64,000 bases of DNA. Origin: Isoetes taiwanensis (Eukaryota > Streptophyta > Lycopodiopsida > Isoetales > Isoetaceae). The notes under the pieces are model-generated. The model had not been told where the DNA came from, ran no database searches, and saw only the letters and a program-made list of their open reading frames with translations. Made by a program: the position numbers and the translations under genes. How positions within the stretch are numbered: the stretch's first letter is position 1; each line of letters starts with the position of its first letter. Where the stretch lies: assembly GCA_021234155.1 (NCBI GenBank), contig JAJEKV010000028.1, positions 10,496,134-10,560,133 on the forward strand, read 5' to 3'. Of this stretch, positions 1 through 11,560 are shown in pieces.

Positions 1-107
1 CATGTCCAAGACGTTCCATCCACTACGTGTTTTATCATACTGGAAGGGTCAGGGCTACAGCACTTATCCACACGATCAGGTGTATGGTATAGACGTGCAA
101 ATTTAGA

Positions 108-967
108 TTGTATAGTTCAGGGGTTCTTAATAATTTTGCTTACGTTTCCTTGGAGAGAGTGCAAGCGGCATGGCAGACTGCGGGGCCTGAGCGTTGTAGC
201 TATGCAGATGTTAAGATGGCCCTATTTGATAATCAGCCAGGTGTGGTTCCTATACAACATGTAAGAAAGAGGAGGAAATGGTATTGGGATGCTGCAGGTT
301 TATTCGAGGATGGAGAGGAGAGTTCAGCGAGAGAAAGTAGTGCAGATGAATTTGTGTATGCAAGCAGTGGCGTGGCGTGCATCCATCGCCTCCACAAGTC
401 CCTGATTTAAATGCTCCATTTATCCCGCTAGACATACATGATCATAGTTTTGATGTGATTTGATGTAACTTTCTTATATCCTTACTTTCAATTTTGTCGT
501 ATAAGTATTTCTAATGGATGTTTGTTGCTGTTGCAGGAGAGCATGACCGTGGAAGACTAGAGGAGAGGGAACAAGAGATCATAGTTATTAGCGATAGCTC
601 GCAGGAAATGGAGTCCGCAGACCAACCTGTTGTGGACCTGTTGTGGAATCCAATGAGAGAGAAGACAAAGTAGATTTGATGTTGGGTTTGCAAGAGGTAG
701 AGGAGGTTGTGAAAGACGTTTGTGTTGTTGTGCATGAATTGCATGGCATTGTCTCGCACACTGGCATTGTCTCGCACACTAGACCGATTGGAAGATGTAT
801 TGAACACACTGCAAGCTCATGGAATGATGGAGGAAGGAGCTCTGCGTTCTCACCTGAATCTATATAGAGTGCTGTTGTTGAAAGAGCTCCGAGAACTGGA
901 GGGAGAACAGGGCACTGCACCTGATCCTAACATGCCTACTTGCAGTAAGAGAAAGGCGGATGAGTAG
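108..967 (+). pseudogene. Unrecognised decayed gene, two coding blocks
   Basis: An open block at 108-410 (100 codons) is followed by an AT-rich, intron-like stretch, and a second block starts after a TTGCAG acceptor near 535 and runs to a TGA/TAG-rich end at 967. I do not recognise the family. The first block has a basic KRRKWYW stretch and an acidic Ser/Glu tail. The second has a leucine-rich, coiled-coil-like C-terminus ending in a basic KRKADE tail. Two small tandem duplications break it: an 11-bp unit (626-636 and 637-647), which shifts the frame, and an 18-bp unit (744-761 and 762-779). After each one the best reading moves to another frame. A transposon-encoded accessory protein is possible, but nothing visible proves it. 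Some upstream sequence may lie outside the window. Confidence 0.35.
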
Positions 968-1228
968 AGGAAGCTGTTTAGTCTGGCCTTAAATTAAAAT
1001 TTAGTTATATTTGCAAATGTTGAAAGATTTAAATTGAATTTTGTTATACGAGGAGACTGACTTGCTACCTACCAGGGAGCCTTCCAAATATCATGCAATT
1101 GGTAGTTCAAAGCCAACAAATCATCTTGGAGAAAGTTGCATGACTCCATGGAAAAAGGAAAATTAAACAATTGCACTACTAGCCAATTATTGAGGACGAT
1201 GCTCTTTTAATATATTGATGACACAGAA

Positions 1229-1268
1229 AGAAAAAAAAAAAATAATAATAATAATAATAAAAATTATT
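1229..1268. repeat. Poly(A)/(AAT)n microsatellite
   Basis: A run of A is followed by about seven AAT units. It could be the decayed tail of a retroposon, but no element body is recognisable beside it. Confidence 0.8.
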
Positions 1269-1981
1269 GACGACGATGCTTATCCTAATTTGCCATATTA
1301 AATCTTCAAATTCTCCTCTCTTTTTTCTTTTCTTTTCTTCCCTCTAATGAAGTTCTAAATATACCCCTCCATCATTGTGTATTACCACCCTTCTTAATTT
1401 TTTAAAACTTGTAGTGTGTGCCTAGAATTGAAAGTCAAGTGAATGTTTGTCTAAGAATGAATCATCATATGGTAAGCGATACTGCCAACTGGTATGATTT
1501 TAAAGTTTACCAACTAACTAACTAAATAAAGCTTTCAAAACTAACTAAATAAAGCCGTAGTCTAGTTAAGTAAAGACCAAATGAATAAGCCCTTTTTACA
1601 TTGACGTCCATCATGATAACTTTTTTTTAGCTTTCGATTTTCAATAAGTAGTTTCCAAAGGACTTGGAATTTCCCCTTTTTTGGACCGAGGAAGACATTT
1701 TCGAGATGAACGTGCAGCAAAACACTATTTTCTTTTTAAAATAGATGGGTATCCTGATAGGCTAGGTTCCTTGATAGATGAAAATTGAGAACAGTTATAT
1801 ATAACAATCATCTGTTTTATAGAAGAAATTGATAGTTTGATATTTGAATAACGAAAAAAGAGAACTTTAGAATGAACAGAGTTCCTAAGCTGAGAAGAAT
1901 GCAAGCTGAGAAGAATGTAAACAAAAAATTTGTCTTATCCTTCCACGCTAGTTTTCCATCTTCCTAACAGATAGCGATTAT

Positions 1982-2183
1982 TAGATTTTTATCTTCAAGG
2001 TGCCCAGTTAGTTGATCTAAGATTGCTTATATTCCTGCTAGAGACTTAAGATTGACAGCAAGGTAACCCTCAAATCATGTGCTAGATTTTTATCTTCAAG
2101 GTGCCCAGTTAGTTGATCTAAGATTGCTTATATTCCTGCTCGAGACTTAAGATTGACAGCAAGGTAACCCGCAACTCATGTGC
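1982..2183. repeat. 101-bp tandem duplication
   Basis: The unit at 1982-2082 is repeated at 2083-2183 with only a few mismatches (for example CTAGAGAC versus CTCGAGAC). It lies just downstream of the thioesterase stop codon, so it may fall in that gene's 3' UTR or just beyond it. Confidence 0.9.
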
Positions 2184-2337
2184 TAGACATGAGATCTGGA
2201 AATCTATGAACCTCTTTTGTCGTAGAAAATTATATACATATTTTATATTTTAATGCTCCTTCAATTAATTAGTATACACCCTGATAGGTCCGCCCCTTCT
2301 ACCTCAGCAACACCTTCCTAACGAGTAAAAATTTAAA

Positions 2338-5300
2338 TTACAACCTTGCAAGCTGTTTAAAATGGTCACCTTTTGAAGGATCGGGCAATCCAACCAACAC
2401 TGTCACTCTAGAAACTGCCACAACATATGGCTCCACGGATGCCGCATCTTTTTTGCTAGTGAATTTCACCTCCCAGACCTAAAATGGATGACGAAAAGTT
2501 CATGTATTAGGAACTACCATCATGTAGTAGTTTAAAATACATCATATCCATTCTTTACGTCACTCTCTAATCACCACAAAACCTGGCTGCATGCTTTGAT
2601 ACCAAATGAACAAGGATCACAAATATCTTGAACCAGGGAAGAGATTTTATTGAACATGAAATATGCATCCACATTATTGACATGAAATATGTCATCCACA
2701 TTATTTAATAGCTGGAAGAACATTGAGTTGTCACTTGGTGCTATCCAGAAAGTGGGACAAGCAGTAAGCATGGACTTGAAGATAGTAGAAAATAACTATT
2801 CTCAATGGTGAAAACTATGATACTGGAATCCTCAAGCTAGATACGTGCTTGATGGAAAATGGGTAAATTGAAGGGGCATGTGTACAGCAGGACTAGGAGG
2901 CGAACAACCACATTAAAAAGGGCAAGAATTTCATGCTTGAGTATCAAGTGCAGGTGGCACTCTAGATGATGCTCAATGAGTTCTACACTTACTTAAAGAC
3001 GTCCTGTCAACTATAAACATCTCGTTCGAGCATCAAACATTTGCAGGAAAACTACACCTATTTTGGTCAAGCTTTCCATCCAAGGAGGATTCTATATTTC
3101 AACTTCATGTAGGTATTCACGTAAGCTGGAAGACAGTAGTGCAACGGAAAATGGGAAGGTACTTTTACCAAAAGCAAGCCCAGAGGCCCTTGCACTTTGA
3201 CGCAAAGTGACAAGTCAAATGATGTTAGGTAGGCCTTGCCCCTAAAAAGTATTTATGTATTCCACGAGAAAGTAAAATCAAAACATTACCTAATAGAGCA
3301 AAAACATTTACTTTCGTTGCGTATCCACACCACCAAAAGGGATTCAGGTTACATGATCCTTCCACCCAGCGTAAGCTTTGCAGAATTATCAGGATGCAAA
3401 TTTAATACTTTACCTTCAAGGGAAACTTTCACCAGCTGAGTAGCTATTACACCCTCATGGATCTGTTTACCTAGTAAGAAGTAATTGTGCCATACTGCTC
3501 AAGATCGACCTCCAGGCCTTGACTACTGTATGCTAAAGAGGAATAATTGCTCACTGGAGCCAAATGGGTATCCATCATAAAACTCTAAGCAAGGCTCATC
3601 ACAGAAGCAAGGCATTGATCACAATCCATTAGCACGTCTATCCATTGTGGAAATGGAGATTGAGGTCTTTGTAAAATCGATTCTCTTCTGCAATTTGTAG
3701 TTCAAACATTGAAGTCTATACAGCCCACCAGGCTTGTTGAGAAAGGAGGCAGATGTCTCACTATAAGGTCCCTTCGTTGCAGCCTTATGCACCGGGCACA
3801 ACGGGCTGATATGCGGTTTAAAAGAATGCACGCTGAGATTTATTCTGACCGCTTTATGGACATTCTGCCATAAAAGAAGATCTACGACTCCAAAGAAGCA
3901 ATTGCATGTTTCAAAACAAGAAATCTGATGTACCTAGTGACTGAAGATACCAATCCACTGCTGCTGCAGCTCAAGGCTCACTCTCAGTGCTAAGCTCAGT
4001 AACCTTTAACTCACACGTTACTTCTTGAGATGGAGTCCAGCAGTAAGAATCAGGTACATGTCTTTCCCAACAGAAACATATCAGGGACTTGTTAATGTGT
4101 TAATGCAGGATTGCAAGGCAGCCAATACTCCATTTGAATGAGGTTCAAGCTTCCATTTGATAATGATGGAGATGAATGGGAACAGGCAGCCTCCCGAAGA
4201 AGGCTGTCAAAATGCGTGCTTCCATATCTCAGGACTCGTGATAAAGGTATATTATATCGGACGGGGACAATATGCAGCTGCTCTTATATACAGGTATGTG
4301 CTAGCGTTAGGATCTAGTATGCTCACCTTTGTGTCTACAACGACTGAGCTTAAGGTTTTACAGGACCTTTTGTGGCTAAAACACTTGTTGTTTTGCACAT
4401 TGTCACAACTCATGCTACATTGTATTGTGAAAATACCAGCACAATTTGCAAGCATCCCCCTAAGACATGTTGATGTTTGTTTTGTCAGCGAATAGCTCGA
4501 TCTGTTGCTCTACTTAGGAATAACAGTTAGCAGATGGTCTGACTAAGCCAATCGTATGCACCAAATTGATCAACATGAAGGCTCAGTTAATAATGATGTC
4601 ATTGCAACTGAAGGGAGAGAAGGGCTAGTCACCTGATTCGCAAGTCATCAGCTTACAGAAAAATATTGACATAATCTTAAGGTTTATCTCCAGTAGTCCC
4701 ACAAGGTGTCTTCTATTAAAACACAATAATGTGGAATACCACCTTGCACTCAAGGTATGAAACTGCCTTGGCAACTAATGCCCCGAACAAACCACACGTT
4801 TAAAAAACCTAAGAGATATGTGTTGCAACTTCAGAATACCATTCCACCACACCAGATATGGTTTAAATCCAACATTGCTAATTTCTGCAACCACACAAAC
4901 TAAAGGTTCAAGAAACAGAACTTTGCATTAACACTGGCAATGCCAATGTTCAATTATAAAAGCCATGCACTGACTTTCCTGAATATCTTCTCTATAGCAT
5001 GTCCCATGCCAGCTTAAGTGGTAATTGGTAATTGTGCACTTCAGAGATAAAATTAATTTGTTACTGGCGCATGCCATAATGATACTAGCCCCCAATCCAT
5101 GACCATGTGCTTTCCAAGAAAAGAACAAAATGTCGCAGTCAGTAAGCTAGCCCCCTACTGTTCACAAATCTTCTATTTGCCTTCCTAACTCAGAACAAAT
5201 AGAGACGACGGATGCTAACATCTATGGCATCATACATTTGTCATATATTCAAACCAATAGCAGCCTTTTAAACCACGTATACTTTCTTTGCTCTCATCTC

Positions 5301-6136
5301 CAAAATGGAAATCAAGATAACATCTAGGATAGAAGGGACAACATGTAGATTTTTAGGATAAAACTGTGTGAAATATTAAGCTATGATATACATACTTGTA
5401 CTCTTTTTCCAGTCAGCAATGGTTTCCCCACAACGTAAACCTCTTGTCCAATATTTGCAGAACGAAGATGGTTGATGTTAAGTTCAATCCCTGCTACTCT
5501 CTGCCAATTTGAAGCAATCTGTGCACCCATGCTGGCAACAGCCTCTGAAAGAAATGCTGAAATGCCTCCATGAAGAACTCCAAATGGCTGCACCAAATAT
5601 GTATTGTCAAAGCTGATTGCACAATATAGAATGTCAAGGCTGATTGTGAATGCTTTTCAAGACAATATTTGAGCATAAAAAAAATTCTTGAGTAGAACAC
5701 CTTTAATCTTTGACCGTGAGAATTGAGAAAAAAAACAGAGGATCCTTAAGGTCCAGCAAAATTGTCTTGTGTAAACAAGCACATGTTCAGTTTTATTCTC
5801 AAGCTCCGAGAAGAAAAATGATTATTATCTTAATGGACAGCTTCTTACTGAACTCATCTATCTAAAGACTCATCTATTTAAAGCTTACATGTTGCAACAA
5901 CAGAACTTAAACATTCAGGACTCAATGACGAACTTTCTAGGATTCATATTAGCATGAACAAGAATATAAAAGCTTTGGAGTGAGAAAAAAATGTATAATT
6001 TAGATACCTGAGAAGAATTCTCTGACACCACAAATTTTCCTTCAACGCATTCAGCCGTGTACTTTTTTAACTCAAAACCTATGAAATTCCATACTGCGAG
6101 TCCCAAATTATTGCTAGAAGCAGCTGCATCTGCCAT
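2338..6136 (-). CDS. 1,4-dihydroxy-2-naphthoyl-CoA thioesterase, peroxisomal (DHNAT-like)
   Basis: This is a hotdog-fold thioesterase of the plant DHNAT family, which hydrolyses DHNA-CoA in phylloquinone synthesis inside peroxisomes. I read three minus-strand exons: 6136-6008 (43 aa), 5587-5396 (64 aa) and 2478-2338 (46 aa plus stop). All junctions are GT-AG and in phase, giving 153 aa, the usual family length. Exon 2 carries the PaaI-type motif LHGGISAFLSEA, with His49-Gly-Gly and a candidate catalytic Glu58, followed by RVAGIELNINHL. Exon 3 begins VWEVKF and ends QLARL, and the last three residues, ARL, fit a PTS1 import signal. I chose the ATG at 6136 because the in-frame upstream extension has only a TTG. 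Intron 2 is 2.9 kb and contains an LTR fragment. All family hallmarks are intact, so I treat the gene as functional. Confidence 0.88.
2593..2710 (-). mobile_element. LTR-retrotransposon fragment (LTR end plus primer-binding site)
   Basis: On the minus strand, TGGTATCAAAGC (2604-2593) nearly matches the initiator-tRNA-Met primer-binding site. It directly follows an LTR-like end, ...TTCA, at 2607, and an AATAAA signal lies further inside the presumed LTR. Short repeats of CATGAAATATG follow. The fragment sits in intron 2 of the thioesterase gene. The far edge is not visible. Confidence 0.4.
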
Positions 6137-6687
6137 ATAACTAGAACTCAACTGATACTATGTTCAGATAAAGCAGCTTAAGGAATGAGATCCTTGAAAA
6201 CAACAAAATTTATGTACTCGACCTGTTGAGCGGACCATTTGGTTGCAGGTCAAAACTTTGGTGCATACATGGATAACACGATTGTTTCCCGCTTATATTA
6301 CGTTAATAAATTAAGGAGAGTCAGAGTACCACCAACCGGTCCACTTTTAGAGCATTTTAAAGTGTAGACCATTTTGCGTGTCATGTTTCTCGCATGTCCA
6401 AACTCCATGTTTTTGTTTTTATCTCAAACTAGTAAAAAAACAAACGAATAATTTCAACTAGATTCCAGTGGAGCCGGACATTAAACTGGTGTGTAAACTC
6501 CAATATCACCATGTTGTTTCATTCCGCAGCTAGAAAATCACAAGAAACCGTAAGAAATCACTCACAATGGTTTTTGAGTGAGCAATGTTTTAAACAATGT
6601 TGCAGTCTCAAATAACAAGGTGATGTGCACGAGGGGTTACCCGGTGGCCTGAGGATGTGTTTGCATGTTTTTTGTTTTCTTTTTTTT
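6137..6687. promoter_or_regulatory. Upstream region of the thioesterase gene
   Basis: This is the 5' flank of the minus-strand thioesterase and should hold its promoter. I could not pick a confident TATA box or cis element. No gene lies here. Confidence 0.3.
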
Positions 6688-6837
6688 AGCAGGGTTGCCT
6701 AACCCGAGGTGCATACTTTGTTGCAATTCTAGCTATGCCACGTGTCCTGCCATGTCACTTGAAATCATTTTGAGCCGTCCGATTCTCTAATTTTGAATCC
6801 TAGGGCCAGGGAAATTAGAAGACCCAAGTAATTCTCT
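6688..6837. repeat. Dispersed repeat, copy 1 of 3
   Basis: It begins AGCAGGGTTGCCTAACCC, which has short GGGTT/AACCC arms, and continues with GCAATTCTAGCTATGCCACG and a TTTTGAATCC segment. Copies 2 (8189-8340) and 3 (11287-11560) match along most of the length with moderate divergence. All three are in the same orientation. Confidence 0.75.
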
Positions 6838-6927
6838 GTCGGAGTTTGGCTCCTCGGGCTCCTCCTTCCGACGGTTTTATACCTAGAAAAGGCGATCTGC
6901 TAGTCAGGCTCTTGCTGCAGACATTTT

Positions 6928-7150
6928 CCAAATTAACACCTCCGCTGCTTCTTTTTAAGCGCCTTGTATAGGATTATCTGAAACGACTTCTCTGGTGTAG
7001 TGCCTTATGTATTCTGTCACTATCCAGATATCTGGTATGATTATGCAACTTTGCATGCTAAGTATAAGCTATATGATTTTGCACTCCTTGTTTTCCAAAA
7101 AGCCCTTAAAGCTCTTCCAGACTTGTATTATTCTTTAGTCACCAGTGCCA
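6928..7150 (+). pseudogene. CstF77 (cleavage stimulation factor 77) fragment
   Basis: The translated segment HYPDIWYDYATLHAKYK is followed by VFQKALKALPD. This matches a HAT repeat of the mRNA 3'-end processing protein CstF77/Suf. A decayed stretch just upstream (about 6930-6985) still shows the preceding KRLV-like part but contains stop codons. Only this small part of a roughly 700-residue protein is present, without flanking exons or a start. It lies between two direct copies of a dispersed repeat, which suggests capture or retroposition of a gene piece. Confidence 0.75.
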
Positions 7151-8188
7151 GCAAAAGCTTACTTAATCTTGAAAACATTATTATTCCAGAAGCAACAACG
7201 ACCCATTATGCATATGGAAGGAAGCTTAATTTAAAACTCTAGAAATTCTAAAAGAAGATTCTCTGTCTCGAATGAAAATATGAACACTATTAAAACATGA
7301 ATTCAAGCTATTTTACGGATCAATCACTTTTCACAAACAAGAAATTAGAAGGACTATATCACTCAGAATTTTTACAACATGAATTAAATGTTGATAACCA
7401 AATAAAGCATTTGGGGAGCTAAAGCAGCTGCTTTCAACGCTGCAAATTACATCTGTAGCAATCACAACAGATACTGCCTTATATAAATTCCATGAGACTT
7501 CTGCCGATTCTACAAAATACGTATAATAAAGATCTTGTATTTCTTTTAGAATTTGTATATGCTATTGGATATGCAAGGGCAACTATGTATATTTTGTTTA
7601 GAGAGATTCTACAGGGTGAGGATCTGCAATATAGTAGGAGCATACCAAAACATACATGCTAGAAATGCTCAAATTATTTTGCTTCAAAAAGATTATCTCT
7701 AGGTAAAATTTGGTTGATATATATGCAAGGACTGGTTCAATAGAAATCTCAGGTTCTTTGACAAGACGGTGGTAGGACCATTGGAATTGCCATAGTGTTG
7801 GCGTTCTTTGACAAGATACTAGATGAAGATTTCTAATCATGGATATCAACATCTATTACGAGCAAGGCGAACTAAAATTATCCGAGCAAAACCATTGAAG
7901 AAGCATCTTTACTACTTCAATTGGCAGGACCATCGGATTTGCCATAGTGTTAAAGGTAAAAGTAGAGAAATTGCTTGTTTGAGACAAGACTATAAGATGT
8001 TAATTTTATGCTTAGAATCGACATGGCATGATCTCTTACAAGAAGCTAGATCACCTTCATATGGCATCATGGGAAAAAATGAGGAGCATCGCATACTAGA
8101 CGCATCAAGTTCTTTCGAGAAATAACTTCTTCTTTCTTTTGGCAATCTGTCTTCAACAATTTACCCCAACCCTACACTTATGCTAATT
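7151..8188. other. Gene-free stretch with a small direct repeat
   Basis: I recognise no gene. A 28-bp motif, GGACCATTGGAATTGCCATA and its continuation, occurs near 7778 and again, slightly diverged, near 7928. A 100-codon open frame at 7823-8125 shows no family motif. Confidence 0.5.
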
Positions 8189-8340
8189 TAGCGGGTTGAC
8201 TAACCCTAGGTGCACACTTTGCTGCAATTTTAGCTATGACACATGTCATGACACGTCAGCTTAATTGCATATCAACTGTTAGATTTACTAATTTTTGAAT
8301 CCACGGCTAGGAAAAATAGAAAACCCAGGTAATTCATTTA
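8189..8340. repeat. Dispersed repeat, copy 2 of 3
   Basis: It starts AGCGGGTTGACTAACCC and follows the same order of sub-motifs as the copy at 6688. It separates the CstF77 fragment from the acyltransferase fragment. Confidence 0.75.
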
Positions 8341-8679
8341 GTCGGTCGTGGTCCTAATGACCAAACCTCCAACGATCATCAAACTACTTCTATCTGGTAT
8401 GATTTGCTTTGTAGTTGTTTGCATGACAATGGTCTTGCTGCAAAGATGTCAAACTAGTGTTAACACATTTGTTTTTATCTTTCTGTTTCTTTGTTGTTTT
8501 CAAGAGTGTCGAGCTTAGCTATTGGACGAAATCGAAATTCGACTCTTCCGGATTGGGACTTACTCTGCGTAAGCTGCAAGGTAGATCTAAAAAGCTTTAG
8601 TTGCAGTTTGATTTTTATTTTAAACCTAACGCCATTGAATTTGTTAAGGAACCTGGCGTTCTAGTCAGAACAAACAAAA

Positions 8680-9345
8680 AAAGCAGTGGAGGAAAGATTT
8701 GGAGATAAAGCACCAGATATTGGGCTTGGAGACGAAGAATCTAACTATGAATTCGTCAACATATGCAAGGCAAGGATATTTGATGTTGGAAATCTTGTTT
8801 TAGGTATCTTAACAAAGATTTAAGCATCTGCTTGAACGGGGTTATGGTGTTCTAACGATTTTATGTTTTAAATGCAGAAAGCATATATTGTGCCAAAGAA
8901 GAACGTAAAAGCAACTACAAGAGAGATGCTAGTCAGGCCAGTGATTTTTCATGATGGCAGGCTGGTGCAAAGGCTGAATGCTATGGTAACATTTCTATGG
9001 CTACCAATAAGTGTGATATATTTCTATGGCTACCAATAAATGTGATAGTACCAGTGTTCAGGATCATGGTGATAGTACCATGTCCAATGAAATATGTGAT
9101 CATAGTAGAAAAACTAGTGGGGATAAAGTTCACATCAAAGGGACCAGTGCCTGCACCAACAAAGAAGGGAGAAAACGGTATTTTGTTTGTGAGCATGCAT
9201 AGAACATTATATGATCCTGTATTTGTATGAGTAGGAGCAAGACGAACTGTGATGGGATTAAGATATAGTGTGAGCAAGTTTTGAGGAAATGGCAACGATA
9301 AAAAAAAATGCGGCTTAAGGAACAGAGAAAAAGATGCTGCAAATA
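8680..9345 (+). pseudogene. Glycerol-3-phosphate acyltransferase (GPAT, plant cutin/suberin type) fragment
   Basis: Land-plant GPATs acylate glycerol-3-phosphate in the ER for cutin and suberin. Three stretches match in family order: RFGDKAPDIGLGDEESNYEF (8692 on), RPVIFHDGRLVQR (about 8935-8975) and EKLVGIKFTSKGPVPAP followed by HRTLYDP (9110-9220), the HX4D acyltransferase motif I. An intron-like gap with acceptor TGCAG ends at 8877, so this came from genomic DNA rather than cDNA. A 29-bp tandem duplication (8991-9019 and 9020-9048) shifts the frame. A stop follows at about 9228, and the later NREKDAANI block (about 9320) needs another frame. The first exon seems to end AAG|GCAAGG, a GC donor or a mutated GT. 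Both ends of the gene are missing. Confidence 0.85.
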
Positions 9346-11255
9346 TCAAGGCAACACATGCAGGGATCTCAAAGCTAATGGATATACATGGCAGCAATTC
9401 TTTATGGATATATTAAGCTTGGACAAAGGTGGCTGCACTTGAATTGTAACACAGAATAAAAATGTGGGGTCTCAAGATTGACAAGCATCTATATATTGCA
9501 TGTACCATAGTTAAAAGTACTTTGTAGGGAGGAATAATACATCTGTGTCATGGCTTAAATCAAATGTTGTTGAGGTTTTTCTAGTTTTTTCTGCTACTTT
9601 TTAGGGTTGCCTCAAACTTTCAAGTTAATATGCAAAGCATGGATGTTAGCTATGTGTGCTATATCTTTACAAAGTCCTGTTTAGAATAGGCTGCAAGCAG
9701 TTTCAATGTAGACTTAGCCATTCCCATTAATTATTTAATGCATGTGAAGAACTTACGTTGCTGGCTAGCCTTCTCATTTTAACAGATAAATGCATGAACA
9801 GGTATGAAGTGTGAATCAGGTCAAACACGTTGCTTTTATCATTGCATTGCGTTGCATTGCATGCAATGTTTGGCGTTCAGGTTGGCGTATATCACATTTT
9901 GTTCTTCATTTTTAACGTTAGATCTCACTGGTATGCTCTATTCCTGGTTATCGTGTTTGAGTTATTTCACTTCACCTACTTTAGCTCATCTTTCCTTTGT
10001 TACATGTTTCAAGTCAATGTAAGAGCAAAAACTTCTGGATAATTTAGATATGATTTGCAAAAGCAAACACATTTGGAGCATGCTTAGGAAGCTGTACAAT
10101 AATGAGAAGTATTTGTTGTATATGGCAGAGGCAAGATTGCTTTGGTGCCTAAAAGAGATGGACAATTCTGATTGTTGTTTCCTTTTTCTGGACCACCTCG
10201 AAATTCACATTGAACAATGGGCATGTCGATACTTGAGTCTTAATGCCAATGATGACTACCCATTGTATACAACTTTGTGACTATTGTAGATTACTTCAGA
10301 TTGCTACAGCTTGTTGGCGCAATACAATGGCAAAATTTTGGAAAAGCAACATGCAAGATGAGACAATAATGATTCTTTATATTTGTTCTTCACCATCTGC
10401 TACAGCCTCCATACATCCTCAGTTGCAATGCATGCAGAATGCGTCTTTCTTCAAATACTAGTAAATGTGGCTTCATTTGTGTTTGAAGATCCCTTACTGT
10501 CATTCAGTTTAACTAGCTTGAGTAGTTTGGAATATAGATCATGCAGCCAGAATTGTGCTTTAAGTATCTTTACCCATGCTAATGGTTAGGAAAATGTCTC
10601 AGAATATTTAAGTTCCTTCGAGCTAAAATTCTAGTATCATCAGTATATAAGATGTGCGTTAACCAATACAGAGCAGAGTGCAGTTATATGTATGTTGACA
10701 TGGTACAATTTTGTTATTTTCTCAGTGCAGTATGCCTAGGTCGATGTGGATTTGCAATGTGGACCTGATACTTTTCTTATAGCCATTTGAGAACTTCTCT
10801 AAAATGTATGTATGAAGGGTCAGCTTGTAGATGAAATCTATCTGACGAACAAAATGTACAGAGGTAAGCTTTTAGCAATCCTAAAAATAGTTCGTCACTT
10901 ATTCCATCATTTACATAATCTGAAAGATGGAAGTTTTCAAATGTGACTTTAGACCAAGTTGCTTTTGCATATTTCCACTGCTAGAGAGGGATTTCTCTCT
11001 CCTGATTAAGTATTCTTCCATTTGTGCACTCAAAACTAAAGATGAGCACATTTGCTATTGTCCATTTTAACCAAGATATTTGCCGAGATTGTTTCTCTAC
11101 TTGGATAAAAGAATATACCTGTCATCGAAATTCAAATTACTACAATTAAAATTCCAACCCAAATCCATCTACCTAGCCTTCTTCCCAACCCTGCAGTTCT
11201 GCTAGTTTGTTTTTAGAAGACCAGTAATTGTAGCCATTAGATCATTAAATTTTGT
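9346..11255. other. Gene-free stretch
   Basis: I recognise no coding region. It contains a short TTGCA-rich tract near 9840-9870, and otherwise AT-rich DNA without clear repeats. Confidence 0.5.
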
Positions 11256-11339
11256 TTTTATTTATTTATTTATTTATTTATTTATTAGCAGGTTTGCCTA
11301 AAGAAAGAAAGATGGATAGATGGATAGATAGGTAGATAG
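11256..11339. repeat. (TTTA)n followed by (GATA/GATG)n microsatellites
   Basis: About seven TTTA units run to 11286. After a short segment come GATGGATA-type units to 11339. These interrupt copy 3 of the dispersed repeat. Confidence 0.85.
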
Positions 11340-11560
11340 TATTTTTACTTGATGCCACATTGGCAGCGTCATGACGGACCCCTGAGACTTGAACACAAGA
11401 TGCTAACCCAATAGACTAGCCACTAAATCAACAAGAGGAACAATTGCTGCAAATCTACCTATCCACGTGTTATGCCATATCATTTAGATTTATTTTACAC
11501 CATTAGATCTATAAAAATGTCCATCTACGGCTGCTAAAATTCCAAAAATCCTGCATATGC
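11287..11560. repeat. Dispersed repeat, copy 3 of 3, interrupted
   Basis: AGCAGGTTTGCCTAA at 11287 matches the start of copies 1 and 2. The matching resumes at about 11439 with ATTGCTGCAAATCTACC. Between them lies an insertion of about 140 bp that includes GATA repeats and a tRNA-like stretch. Confidence 0.6.
11340..11435 (-). mobile_element. Possible tRNA-derived SINE remnant
   Basis: On the minus strand, TAGTGGCTAGTCTATTGG (11425-11408) resembles a pol III A box and TGTTCAAGTCTC (11395-11384) resembles a B box, at near-tRNA spacing. There is no complete tRNA cloverleaf. It sits inside repeat copy 3, as an insertion would. Confidence 0.3.

Larger units (their letters stand above)
968..2337. 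other. Gene-free AT-rich spacer
   Basis: I see no gene here. The stretch holds an A-tract/AAT microsatellite, a pyrimidine-rich tract near 1315-1345 and a 101-bp tandem duplication. These are listed separately. Confidence 0.6.

Noticed and set aside
7000-7242. Complete small gene with ATG at 7000
   Set aside because: Homology to CstF77 starts before this ATG, through stop codons, and covers only a fragment, so it is a pseudogene piece.
8981-9397. 138-codon minus-strand frame
   Set aside because: It is antisense to the GPAT fragment, whose plus-strand translation has clear family motifs.
11384-11425. Functional tRNA gene
   Set aside because: A- and B-box-like words are present, but no acceptor stem or cloverleaf can be drawn. 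A SINE remnant is the better reading.
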